Source of the DNA: Thermoplasmata archaeon
GTDB lineage: Archaea > Thermoplasmatota > Thermoplasmata > Thermoplasmatales > Thermoplasmataceae
Length of the DNA stretch: 44,991 nt
Reading direction: 5' to 3'
Assembly (NCBI GenBank): GCA_021803655.1
Contig: JAJZLK010000041.1
Location: forward strand, 1-44,991
Positions 1 to 8,410 of this stretch are shown one piece after another. The translations under genes and the position numbers were made by a program. How positions within the stretch are numbered: position 1 is the stretch's first letter; each line of letters begins with the position of its first letter. The notes below the pieces were generated by a model. That model worked only from the letters and a program-made list of their open reading frames with translations. It ran no database searches and had not been told where the DNA came from.

Positions 1-510
1 AGACCACACAAATTGCTTTATCTTTTCAGGGTCCAGTAAGCGCACAGACACATCTATTATGAATTCCAATCTGCCTTGGTCCTGAGTTCTTATTTCTTGC
101 CAATTTACTTCCGGATGGAGCTGATGATAGGCTTGATTTCCAGCACGACAAACTAGACCCTGTCCATCGGGATAGAGAATCACATCATTTAGCATCACGC
201 TTTGATTCATCTTCTTACCAGGATAGGTAACTGCAAGTCCACGCACAACTGACCAAGGAACCAGAGCACCATTGAGATTTTCGTAGTGAATTGTCGGCGC
301 CTCGAAGTCGTAATTCGTGCAGTCCAATACCAATCTGATCCGAGGTGAACCATCAAAACTAATCTCGCTCTTTAATAAAGGGAAAGTGGTGGAAACAACG
401 CTCCAGCTCATAAGAGGCGGGATGACGTTTGTGTTAACTGTAAAATTTTTTAAGGAACGCTCGAATTTTGCCTTTGCAACCTTTGGATTCAGTATAACTT
501 TAACTGCCAC
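1..510 (-). CDS. Metal_CEHH-like protein of a ubiquitin-like operon (partial, runs off the left edge)
   Basis: An open frame of about 170 codons runs on the minus strand from a GTG at 510 (alternative GTG at 516) to the window edge without a stop. The start overlaps the last codons of the ubiquitin-like gene, so the two are probably translationally coupled. Near the C-terminal end of the visible part is a Cys followed by a YHxxHP stretch, then a Trp and an Arg (around positions 80-150). From memory this resembles the Metal_CEHH predicted metal-binding family, which accompanies E1, E2 and JAB genes in prokaryotic ubiquitin-like operons. Seen directly: the frame, the overlap and the Cys/His cluster. 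Inferred: the family and the role. The E1, E2 or JAB genes expected in such operons would lie outside the window. Confidence 0.55.
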   Translation of the reverse strand, partial: MAVKVILNPKVAKAKFERSLKNFTVNTNVIPPLMSWSVVSTTFPLLKSEISFDGSPRIRLVLDCTNYDFEAPTIHYENLNGALVPWSVVRGLAVTYPGKKMNQSVMLNDVILYPDGQGLVCRAGNQAYHQLHPEVNWQEIRTQDQGRLEFIIDVSVRLLDPEKIKQFVWS

Positions 511-766
511 CAGCACCAATCTTCTGTGTCAAGTAGTATCTACTGCCTGCAATGACCCCGGCATTCTTTTCAGTCTCTTCAAATGAAACAATTTTCCCAC
601 TTGAGTCTTTCAGTTCCCATTTTGACAAATCTCGGTTAAATCCTGCTCTTGATAGGGCATCTTCACACACCTTTTTAAGCAATTCATCTTCATGAATTTC
701 GAAATTTTCTGGTTTTGTCATCACAATTATTTCGAACTTACCATGTGATTTGTTTTTTTCTGACAT
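500..766 (-). CDS. Ubiquitin-like beta-grasp protein (DUF2604-like) ending in Gly-Gly-Ser
   Basis: The protein has 88 residues. It follows the DUF2604 pattern: an opening strand FEIIVMTKP (11-19), a helix near EDELLKKVCEDAL, a WELKDSSG strand and turn (50-57), then a GxxxGxRYYL strand (70-79). It ends IGAGGS, a di-glycine plus one residue, as in ubiquitin-like modifiers that are trimmed before conjugation. DUF2604 proteins are known from operons with E1, E2 and JAB peptidase genes. I chose the ATG at 766 because AAAGGTGA lies just upstream and a TATA-like box at 801-813 would start transcription near 782, downstream of the earlier ATG at 793. It is first in a minus-strand operon and overlaps the next gene. 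Function as a conjugated modifier is inferred from the fold pattern and tail; no enzyme gene is visible here. Confidence 0.72.
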   Translation of the reverse strand: MSEKNKSHGKFEIIVMTKPENFEIHEDELLKKVCEDALSRAGFNRDLSKWELKDSSGKIVSFEETEKNAGVIAGSRYYLTQKIGAGGS

Positions 767-800
767 AAGTTCACCTTTGCAAAGAATAGACATCTCATTT

Positions 801-813
801 CAATATATATTTT
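801..813 (-). promoter_or_regulatory. TATA-like box for the ubiquitin-like operon
   Basis: An AT-only stretch (minus strand AAAATATATATTG) lies about 40 nt upstream of the ATG at 766. It predicts a transcript with a short leader of about 15 nt that carries the AAAGGTGA Shine-Dalgarno-like sequence. Confidence 0.45.
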
Positions 814-938
814 GCTGTAATTTCTGCTGTGTTGAACCTGTATATCGATCATTTCAGTAACTACGTTAGGTGACAGCACTCTGGGAACCTGATTCATGGC
901 TTATCCCCTGACGCATTCTCAGACCGGAATGTTCATTA

Positions 939-960
939 GCATAGTTACTGTACAGTATGC
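939..960. promoter_or_regulatory. Palindrome at the transposase start, containing a copy of the IS end
   Basis: The sequence includes the perfect 12-bp palindrome TACTGTACAGTA (946-957) within longer arms GCATA and TATGC. The stretch CATAGTTACTG (940-950) repeats the inner part of the right terminal repeat (2540-2550) in the same orientation. It ends one base before the transposase ATG at 961, so it could be an autoregulatory transposase site. Confidence 0.4.
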
Positions 961-2544
961 ATGTCCTTCGAGAGAACCATAACCAGCCGTGGCAGGAAAT
1001 ACAGGCAAATTGTTGAGTCCAGGTGGGACAGTGAGAAAAAGCAGTCCCGGATACATGTGATCAGGCATCTCGGAAGCGTTGTGGAGAAGGATGGCAGGGA
1101 GGAGGTTATTGCAGCGGAATCGAGATTCGAAAGCATAGACATGGCATATCCCGCCGGAAATATGGCACTCTTCTGGAAGACCGCAGAGTCATTCCATGTG
1201 AAGGAATGCCTCTCTGATGCCATAGGAGAGGAGAAGGCATTGGCGATCCTTCTCATGGTCATGAACCAGCTCACGGGAAGGAAAGCTCTGACAAAGATGA
1301 GCGGATGGATAAAGAGATCACCGCTGCACCGGTTGATTCCGCTGGATCCGGAGAAGATGACGAAGGACTATTTCCTCTCCGCACTTGATGCGATATCGAT
1401 CAGGAATGACGGCGAAGAAGAATCACGTTCAATGAGCATACAGCATGGTCTTTCCGAAACATGGAAGGGCATAATCGGTCCCGAACGTCCGAGATACTTC
1501 TTCTACCAGGATATCACGAGGATAAGGTGGAATGGCCAGGAGAACGAAATTGCCGAGAGAGGATACGGTGCCCAGACAGGAAGGCCGCACATTGGATTCG
1601 GCATCCTCGTATCCAGGGATCATTACATGCCCCTGGCCGGATATCCTGTCAGGGGATCAAGTCCAGACAAGGTAACCGTCCGGGAAACGATTGACAACCT
1701 TTCAGGCTGGAAGCTGAAAAATATCATGCTGGTCTGGGATCGTGGTTTCGTGAGCAGGGCCAATGTAGATTATGCCCTGGAACGAAAATACCATGTGCTT
1801 TCCGGCGGACCGCATACGTCATCCGAGGTCAATGACTGGATCTCAAGATACGAGGATTCGGAGATAGAGAAGAGGGAGAACATAATAGAGATGCCGGGAG
1901 AACGCGGCATATATTTCAGGGATGAAGTCGGAACACTGTTCGGCCACACGTGCAGGATTGTCATAATCATGGATCCGGAGAGAAGGGATCGCACCCGCAC
2001 GGAGAGAGATCTTGCAATCCAGAGGCTTGAATCGGAAACTTCGGGGAAGATCATATCGGGGCTGAAGGCATCCCTGTCACCCGTAGTAAGGCCTGCAAGA
2101 GGCCGCAGGGGCTATGAGATCGATTCCTCAGAGGAGGAGAAGGCACGAAGACAGGACGGGAGATCACTTCTCTTCTGCACCGACATATCCATGTCGGGAA
2201 AGGATATGGTGAAAACGTACTTCCAGAAGGACCGGGTGGAAAAGGCGTTCAGGTACCTGAAGGGGGATGCATCCCTTTCTCCCGTGAGATACCAGATTCC
2301 AGGGAGGGTGGAAGCTTATCTCTCGGTGGTGAATTTCATCGCATATGAGATCATGGCGGCAGTCATGTGGAAGATCGATTTTCACGGCATGAGGATAAGC
2401 TATGAGGATCTGATGGATAAATTGTCCAGGATAAGCGAGGTCGTACTGGTCAGGAAGGGTAAGCGAATATACCGGTGGACAACCGTTTCCCAGGAGACGC
2501 AGAAGCTCCTCAAGCCCTTTGACGTTATGTCCCTTCAAACATAG
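961..2544 (+). CDS. DDE transposase, IS4/IS1634-like
   Basis: The protein has 527 residues. The N-terminus has the RGRKYRQIVESRW and HLGSV pattern typical of IS1634-like transposases. A first acidic residue lies in FFYQDITRIRW, the second in WDRGFVSR, and the catalytic Glu in KDRVEKAFRYLKG, where spacing resembles the IS4-family YREK signature. The gene is intact and fills the element, ending 9 nt before the right terminal repeat. It catalyses cut-and-paste movement of its own element. The richer GC content and AGG-rich codons contrast with the AT-rich neighbours on both sides. I am confident of the DDE superfamily and less sure of the exact IS family. Confidence 0.85.
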   Translation: MSFERTITSRGRKYRQIVESRWDSEKKQSRIHVIRHLGSVVEKDGREEVIAAESRFESIDMAYPAGNMALFWKTAESFHVKECLSDAIGEEKALAILLMVMNQLTGRKALTKMSGWIKRSPLHRLIPLDPEKMTKDYFLSALDAISIRNDGEEESRSMSIQHGLSETWKGIIGPERPRYFFYQDITRIRWNGQENEIAERGYGAQTGRPHIGFGILVSRDHYMPLAGYPVRGSSPDKVTVRETIDNLSGWKLKNIMLVWDRGFVSRANVDYALERKYHVLSGGPHTSSEVNDWISRYEDSEIEKRENIIEMPGERGIYFRDEVGTLFGHTCRIVIIMDPERRDRTRTERDLAIQRLESETSGKIISGLKASLSPVVRPARGRRGYEIDSSEEEKARRQDGRSLLFCTDISMSGKDMVKTYFQKDRVEKAFRYLKGDASLSPVRYQIPGRVEAYLSVVNFIAYEIMAAVMWKIDFHGMRISYEDLMDKLSRISEVVLVRKGKRIYRWTTVSQETQKLLKPFDVMSLQT

Positions 2545-2588
2545 TTACTGAAACTGCCGATAGACAGGTTAAAGGAAGAGGGCCTTGA

Positions 2589-4043
2589 ATGGTAAAGAAA
2601 GCTGCGATTTTTGAGACCAGTCATACCCTAGGGGAGACACTATCGTTTTCTTCAATAGGATTAAAAGAGATTATCGAAGGGGAATCAAGACTAGATGCAA
2701 GTTTCTATGATTTGGAGTTCAGAAAAGCAACAAGCTTGTTGACAAAATGCAAATCTAGACTGCGGCCGTTTTATGGTGATACGGGGTTCTCACGTGAAGC
2801 TACCTATCCTGGAAGATTTAAGAGGGTGTTCGTTGACTCTGGTGTTCCAATTTACACAGCTTCCCAGATATTGGATTTTGAACCCAAGCCTGTAAAATTC
2901 GTCTCCCATAGAACGAAAACCGACTTAGATGAACTCAAACTGAAAGAGGGCCAAATAGTAATGACTAGGTCAGGAACCGTAGGCGATATGGCGATAGTCA
3001 CACAAACCCTGAAAGATAAGGTGTTCAGTGACGATGTTATACGCATAAAATTAACAGAAAGCAATGATGTTGGCTATATCTATGCTTTTCTCAAGACCTC
3101 TATTGGGAAACAGGTGTTAGGACACAATAGATACGGTTCTGTCATCAAACATATTGAACCAAACCACTTGAAGGACGTTTTAATTCCCGACGCACCTTCA
3201 GATATCAAAAGTGACATCGATAAAAAAATTCGGAAAGTTTACACGTTGAGAGATCAAGCAGTTTCTCTTTTTGAGGGATCTCGAAAAGCATTATTTTCAT
3301 CTCTTGGTGTTAAAAATTTTAGTGAACTCGCTGTAGACCCAAATAGACAAGACAATAACAGATATACTTTCAATAAGAAGGCAAGCCTATTGAAAGATCG
3401 CTTAGATGCTTCTTACCATAACCCAATCTACGATCTCATAGAGGAACAGTTAAAAAGTACAAACAGTGACATAACTCATCTTGGCGACTCATCGGTAAGC
3501 AAAAAAATCGTGCTTCCGGGAAGGTTCAAGCGAGTTTATGTAAGCGAAGGAAATGGTGTGCCTTTCCTCTCTGGCGGAGATATAACACAGTTTTTGCCTA
3601 GTCATTTGAAGTACCTTTCCAGAATATACCATAATAAGAGAATAGATCGGGAGTTGAGAATACACAGAGGTTCTATTTTGATCACGTGCAGTGGAACTAT
3701 TGGAAATGTGTTACTTGTGCCATCTCATTACGAAGGGTGGGCTGCAAGTCAACACATGATAAGGGTTGTTCCTAGCGAGGACATTGACACAGGTTATCTC
3801 TTTGCGTATCTGAGCAGCGAATATGGCCGGAATTTGGTCAAACAGTGGTCGTACGGAGCTGTTGTTCCTGAGATTGATCACAGACAAATTTCTCAGGTCA
3901 AGATTCCGATTCTCAAACAAAGCAAACAAAAAGATATTGGGAAATTAGCAACTGAGGCATCTAGGAAATGGTCAGATGCATACTTGCTTGAAAGAAACAC
4001 AATAATTGAATTGGAAGAAATGATTAGGCGTGGAGAGCTTTGA
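2589..4043 (+). CDS. hsdS: HsdS-like DNA specificity subunit with two target-recognition domains
   Basis: The protein has 484 residues, typical for a type I or BcgI-like S subunit. It shows internal duplication: PGRFKRVFV with GVPIYTASQI in the first half is echoed by PGRFKRVYV with GVPFLSGGDI in the second, and TRSGTVGDMAIV is echoed by TCSGTIGNVLLV. S subunits bind a bipartite DNA site and guide a partner methylase or nuclease. No HsdM or HsdR gene is adjacent. The nearest methylase, 6.7 kb downstream on the other strand, appears to carry its own recognition domain. An in-frame TGA sits directly before the ATG, which fixes the start, and GGAAGAGGG serves as a ribosome-binding site. The IS end 35 bp upstream may have cut the gene off from its operon. 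Confidence 0.8.
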   Translation: MVKKAAIFETSHTLGETLSFSSIGLKEIIEGESRLDASFYDLEFRKATSLLTKCKSRLRPFYGDTGFSREATYPGRFKRVFVDSGVPIYTASQILDFEPKPVKFVSHRTKTDLDELKLKEGQIVMTRSGTVGDMAIVTQTLKDKVFSDDVIRIKLTESNDVGYIYAFLKTSIGKQVLGHNRYGSVIKHIEPNHLKDVLIPDAPSDIKSDIDKKIRKVYTLRDQAVSLFEGSRKALFSSLGVKNFSELAVDPNRQDNNRYTFNKKASLLKDRLDASYHNPIYDLIEEQLKSTNSDITHLGDSSVSKKIVLPGRFKRVYVSEGNGVPFLSGGDITQFLPSHLKYLSRIYHNKRIDRELRIHRGSILITCSGTIGNVLLVPSHYEGWAASQHMIRVVPSEDIDTGYLFAYLSSEYGRNLVKQWSYGAVVPEIDHRQISQVKIPILKQSKQKDIGKLATEASRKWSDAYLLERNTIIELEEMIRRGEL

Positions 4044-4173
4044 AGTGAAAAATGGGTTTGAGGAGTATTCATGTGACCTTTTCTGTAATCTCATACCACC
4101 ATTCAATAGAGTGGCACTAAACCTGTATTTCCGGCCTGACCAGACTGCTGAATGGGGATATTCCCAAACAAAT

Positions 4174-4371
4174 TTAGTCGCATCTATCTAACATTTTTCG
4201 TATCTTCTTGCCGATTTCTTCTGGCCCATCCTTTACATTACCATATTCCACAATGTTGCTGTTAGTCTTATGCCTTCCATTTGATCCTCTGGTTGAAGGG
4301 TGAACAAAAATCACACCATCGGTATGCTCATAGATGACGACTTTCTTCGATCCTTTTCTTTCTCTGACCAT
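4174..4371 (-). CDS. Small basic protein of unknown function (65 aa)
   Basis: I do not recognise the family. The protein starts with a basic stretch (MVRERKGSKK), has a beta-rich centre (VVIYEHTDGVIFVHP) and ends with an amphipathic helix-like segment (EEIGKKIRKMLDR). A TATA-like box at 4391-4400 lies about 25 nt upstream of the ATG, which predicts a leaderless transcript starting at the start codon and supports a real gene. It lies alone between the HsdS-like gene and the large helicase, on the same strand as the helicase. Size and setting would fit a regulator, an antitoxin or an immunity-type protein, but nothing in the sequence decides this. Confidence 0.55.
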   Translation of the reverse strand: MVRERKGSKKVVIYEHTDGVIFVHPSTRGSNGRHKTNSNIVEYGNVKDGPEEIGKKIRKMLDRCD

Positions 4372-4390
4372 AGGTGAGGGACTTGACCAA

Positions 4391-4400
4391 TGTATTTAAG
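4391..4400 (-). promoter_or_regulatory. TATA-like box for the 65-codon gene
   Basis: The minus strand reads CTTAAATACA, centred about 25 nt before the ATG at 4371. This is the spacing expected when transcription starts at the initiation codon. Confidence 0.5.
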
Positions 4401-4601
4401 AATTCGGGTTATGGAATAATATGTTTCATCCACCGGAAGGTAACAGTATGTCAAGCATCACAAATCAACCGTTAAGGTAACAGAACCTCTTATCGCATAT
4501 TTTAAGAATCTCTTGACGCAAAAGACCCAAGACGTTACGTCCCACAGGTCTTTGAAACACCTGACAATAGATATCAAGGAGTCAACCACTTGCATCAAGA
4601 A

Positions 4602-7600
4602 TTAATCGTACAACCTATAATGATGCTCTGAAAACCCGCTTCGAACGTCACCCGCAAGCCTGTTATTTCTCAGATCGTTAATCAATTCCGCCAGAGATTC
4701 GTCACGAATCCCATATATGTCGTCCGTTGTAAGGAGAAAATCTGTCAGACCATTTTCCTTGTAGATAACGACCCTATTGGACCAGCTTAAGCTGTATCCT
4801 TTGACATCAAGTTCGCCCAAATGCTCCCAATAAACCTTCTTTCCACGAGGGAGAAGTATTGTGAAATCCGGTTTTACAGAAAGAGTTTTTCCGTGAAACG
4901 CCAAACTCAGAGGCTCTTCATATCTGAACTCCAATCCGGCTGCCTCGAGAGCCTTGTAAATGATATATTCAACCTTCGACCGCACATTAATGCCTTCCGT
5001 TGGACTGAAGTATCGTTTGTAGTCTCCGGGTGAAGTGAAAATGGAAGTATTGCGATGCAAGACCTCAGAATTCCTCCTAATCTTTTCTATGAGCTCTTTC
5101 CTGTCACTCTGAGGAAGGAAGACTTTCACTTTCATTTTCCCCCTCGTTATAGCGGTGTAGAACAATTCCCTGGAGAGGGGTTGCGTAGAATCGGGCACGA
5201 TGAAAAACACGTTATCAAAGTCAGATCCCTGACTCTTATGCACTGAAATGGCATATGCTGGCTCCAGATGGTCCTCGTTTACATTATACAAAGGCCCATC
5301 TTGATCGGTAAAATAGTATGTGCGGCTAACTTTTCCGAACTTGTCCTTCTTATTATTGATTATTCCAATCGATCCATTAGTCAGTCTGAGTTCACTCCTC
5401 CTGTTTTCACGATTCCAGTGATACTCGTTCTGCGTGTTTATGATCTTTTCTGCATGGTAAAAGGGGGAAGACTTAAATTGAAATTTGTCGTCGTTATGCT
5501 TCGTGTAACTGTACGAATCTTCAATAAACCCGTTAATGCTCAGGGTGCCCCCAACTCCAGCTTTGAAAGGTGCCAATATTTGAAAATTGTCAATGCCACT
5601 GCAATCCCCATTCTTGACATACCCATTTTCATAAAGCCCAAGTAATGTGAACATCCTCGATGATTTCAAGTCAGTCTTGGTAAGAGCAGACTCGGAGGCT
5701 AACAATTCAATCCCATGATCCACCAACGAATTCAGGCTGTCATACCCATCCCAATCGACGAGTTCGATACCTTTGGCAGCTATACTTCCGCCTAGCAACA
5801 ATGAATCCATCTCTTCATTGTAGTATTTGGAATCTGTGAATGCCTCAGCAATCTTGAGCGTGACTTGATCAGATTTGGACCTGCAATTTGTGAGGAGTTT
5901 TGAGAAGTGTCGTTCTCTCAGGGACTTCTTTTCTTTCAAATATTGTATTATATCATAGAAAGGCTTTCCAAATCCTATTGGAGGAAGCTGGTTCTCGTCG
6001 CCCACTAAGATCAATCGTTTAAGACCACTCTCCCCATCAACTCGTACCAGATTGAGTACGGTGGCGAATTTCGCCAGATCGATCATTGAACACTCGTCTA
6101 AGATCAGGTTATCAATTTCCTGTCTTTCAGGCTTGAGAACTGTAAATGCGCGAAAATCATTCAATATTTCTCTGTTGTTGTCGCCCGTAGAAAACACATA
6201 TCTGTCAATCGTCTGGGCACCTTCCAGATTTGCATCCTTCTTCAACCTGATGGATGCCTTTCCTGTAGGAGTCAGAACGATAGTCCGTTCACCAGCCTCA
6301 TCAAAATAACTCACTAGTTCCTCAAGTATTCTGGATTTCCCAGTTCCGGCGCTTCCTGTTACGACATACAATGAGGCTGCTTGGGCGCCCTCCAGTACCG
6401 GTCTCCTTTCTTCCTTGAATCTAGATTGGTCGAAGTTCGTTAGTCCTCTCTGCACCAATTCTTTAATTGATTTGTCTAAATAGGTGTCTATGCTGCTTAT
6501 GTCAGCTTTGTGTTCCTTTCTAGATACCAGTTGCGAAACGATCCCTCTCACCATATCTTCAGCGGCTCTCACTTCTCTCAAGTAAAAGAAATAGTTACCC
6601 TCGTTCTCTTCGACATACAACTTCTTGGAGAAATGATCCAAGTAATCCTTGCTCATCAACTGCTCCTTGTTGAAATTTACCATAGATTCAAAGAAAAGGG
6701 GATTATTCAAGATATGTTCGTAGATTGAATCTACCCCAGAATAACAATCACCTTGAGTTCCTATTGCCGAAAGGAAATTCATGATAATCGGCCGCAGCCT
6801 TTCCTTCCCGTATTGACTTAGATTGTGCAGTTCAATGTTGAATCCAAGTGCTTCTGATGGAAACATGCCGATATCAATTCTGAACGGATCTATTGGCCCA
6901 TTAGGAATGACCTCCTTATCAAGATCATCTTTGCTGAGGGAATACTGGTATTCTTCACACAAGACATATGGGTTATTGTAAATCTCTGCATTATCAGGTC
7001 TACGCCTGAAATGCTCTCTCTTGGTCAGGACATCTCTCAGTTGCTCGGGTTTCAAGTCAAAAAGGGATAATTTTCGCAACAGGGGTAACAACGCAGTGTA
7101 CTGCCGAATTTCTCTCCTGAGCAAGGCAATTTGGTTTTCATAGCCAACTAGTTCAGCGGGAATCTTGATCTCTCTGTTCGTGATTAAATTGAAAACATAC
7201 TCAAGCACTTCAGCCTCTCTTCCGACGCGTTTTCTTGCCATGGTTAGGATTTTTTCACCATTGACCTTGTTGCTCCCTATGAAGTCAAGTAACTTGCCTA
7301 GCCCCGGGTAAAGACCTCTTCTTTTCCAGGCTTTTTCCAACTGATCGTCGATAATCTTCGATTCGTTGGAAAAATCGACAAGACCATGCTCCTTCACCTT
7401 ATCAGATGCCTTCTTGATCTTGGACAACAGCAATATCGCTTGATCTTCATCGATATCAGACATTACGTATTTGAAGGAAGAATTCAGGGAGTCTTCTTCC
7501 ACCAGAACTTTAATCTCATCTAGCAACTTCCAATACTTAGGATCCTTCTGGGCTTCGGCAAGGTATTCATGGTAGGGGAGTAATACACCACAGCCAGGAA

Positions 7601-8249
7601 AGTCAGTGGTCACTTTGATAGACCAATTAAGTCTTGAGAAATTCTTCATATTCTTCCCTCCGTGTTGGATTTTGCTTACTTCTTCATCGCTTAAAGGAAA
7701 GTCTCCCGAGATTTCCGGTTCGTCCAGAAGGAGAGAGAAACCCACCACGGTGTATTTCTTTTCCTCGCCTGAAACTGGATTATCGTAATTCAGGTAGAAG
7801 AAGACTAAAGTACTCTTTGGTTCGAACTTGTCACAAAATCTCTTGACCAAATCCCGAAGTCCACTCTTATAGGAGCCCTGTTGTTCTATCTTTGTCGCGC
7901 CATGATTAAAGGATAACCGAAATGGCCAAGAGAAGATCGAAAACGCGGGAAGAGTATCTCTAACATTTCGATTCTTGAACTGAGGAAACGGGTGTGTGTG
8001 AAACACCTCAACACTGTGCTGCGAAAAGGCTGAACTGCTCCAGTAGCAAGGAGGAATATAGTTGGGGACTGAGTCAAGAGGCTTCCCGGCGTATTTCTTC
8101 TCCAGCTCAGCATTCTTGTTCTTGTTGATTCTCTGGGAAAGCAGCGAATTCACGCCAGTACAATAATGATTTCTGTCAGGATATTGGCAAATCTTTCCAT
8201 TCCATTTGTTATCGTGCCACGCCATTCTGGTGGTTATGTGAGAAGCCAT
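4602..8249 (-). CDS. Giant RecD-like SF1 helicase with a C-terminal nuclease-like domain
   Basis: The protein has 1215 residues. The N-terminus has a MAWHDNKWNGKIC motif followed by a YC pair (9-30), suggestive of a metal-binding module, then a long region of unknown fold. The RecD-like helicase core follows: Walker A GSAGTGKS with Lys638, an LDECSMID Walker B, VGDENQLPP, and a late HKSQGSDFDNVFF motif with the TAITRGK signature of UvrD/RecD helicases. After it, roughly 1120-1190, PDFTILLPRG and YWEHLGELD with a spaced Trp, Tyr and TTDD resemble Vsr/PD-(D/E)XK nuclease-like domains. A CTTTAAAG box at 8272-8279 lies 26 nt before the ATG at 8249 and supports that start; the next Met (8225) begins the conserved motif. 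A DNA-end-processing defence role is inferred from architecture and context. Confidence 0.82.
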   Translation of the reverse strand: MASHITTRMAWHDNKWNGKICQYPDRNHYCTGVNSLLSQRINKNKNAELEKKYAGKPLDSVPNYIPPCYWSSSAFSQHSVEVFHTHPFPQFKNRNVRDTLPAFSIFSWPFRLSFNHGATKIEQQGSYKSGLRDLVKRFCDKFEPKSTLVFFYLNYDNPVSGEEKKYTVVGFSLLLDEPEISGDFPLSDEEVSKIQHGGKNMKNFSRLNWSIKVTTDFPGCGVLLPYHEYLAEAQKDPKYWKLLDEIKVLVEEDSLNSSFKYVMSDIDEDQAILLLSKIKKASDKVKEHGLVDFSNESKIIDDQLEKAWKRRGLYPGLGKLLDFIGSNKVNGEKILTMARKRVGREAEVLEYVFNLITNREIKIPAELVGYENQIALLRREIRQYTALLPLLRKLSLFDLKPEQLRDVLTKREHFRRRPDNAEIYNNPYVLCEEYQYSLSKDDLDKEVIPNGPIDPFRIDIGMFPSEALGFNIELHNLSQYGKERLRPIIMNFLSAIGTQGDCYSGVDSIYEHILNNPLFFESMVNFNKEQLMSKDYLDHFSKKLYVEENEGNYFFYLREVRAAEDMVRGIVSQLVSRKEHKADISSIDTYLDKSIKELVQRGLTNFDQSRFKEERRPVLEGAQAASLYVVTGSAGTGKSRILEELVSYFDEAGERTIVLTPTGKASIRLKKDANLEGAQTIDRYVFSTGDNNREILNDFRAFTVLKPERQEIDNLILDECSMIDLAKFATVLNLVRVDGESGLKRLILVGDENQLPPIGFGKPFYDIIQYLKEKKSLRERHFSKLLTNCRSKSDQVTLKIAEAFTDSKYYNEEMDSLLLGGSIAAKGIELVDWDGYDSLNSLVDHGIELLASESALTKTDLKSSRMFTLLGLYENGYVKNGDCSGIDNFQILAPFKAGVGGTLSINGFIEDSYSYTKHNDDKFQFKSSPFYHAEKIINTQNEYHWNRENRRSELRLTNGSIGIINNKKDKFGKVSRTYYFTDQDGPLYNVNEDHLEPAYAISVHKSQGSDFDNVFFIVPDSTQPLSRELFYTAITRGKMKVKVFLPQSDRKELIEKIRRNSEVLHRNTSIFTSPGDYKRYFSPTEGINVRSKVEYIIYKALEAAGLEFRYEEPLSLAFHGKTLSVKPDFTILLPRGKKVYWEHLGELDVKGYSLSWSNRVVIYKENGLTDFLLTTDDIYGIRDESLAELINDLRNNRLAGDVRSGFSEHHYRLYD

Positions 8250-8271
8250 GCCATGAAGAGTAATAGGATTG

Positions 8272-8279
8272 CTTTAAAG
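8272..8279 (-). promoter_or_regulatory. TATA-like box for the giant helicase gene
   Basis: CTTTAAAG is centred 26 nt upstream of the ATG at 8249, predicting a leaderless mRNA. The left end of the neighbouring IS (8294) lies only 15 bp beyond it. Confidence 0.45.
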
Positions 8280-8410
8280 CTTTCACCTATAGAACAGTAT
8301 CTCCGAAAGCAAATGCCTGGTCACTTAGATAACATCTACTCTTTCTCTCACAATCCACGTTGAATCGGGGAGATGCGAACATTTATTATCGGATATGCAT
8401 TGGATATCCA

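Larger units (their letters stand above)
852..2553 (+). mobile_element. IS4/IS1634-like insertion sequence, about 1.7 kb
   Basis: The ends are inverted repeats. TTTCAGTAACTACGTTAG at 852-869 matches the reverse complement of 2536-2553 at 16 of 18 positions. The element contains a single intact transposase gene. The flanks (GATCA on the left, CTGCC on the right) show no obvious target duplication. It sits between the promoter of the ubiquitin-like operon and the HsdS-like gene, whose start is only 35 bp beyond the right end. Confidence 0.75.

Noticed and set aside
846-2558. Target-site duplication around the first IS
   Set aside because: The five bases outside each terminal repeat (GATCA and CTGCC) do not match, so none is claimed.
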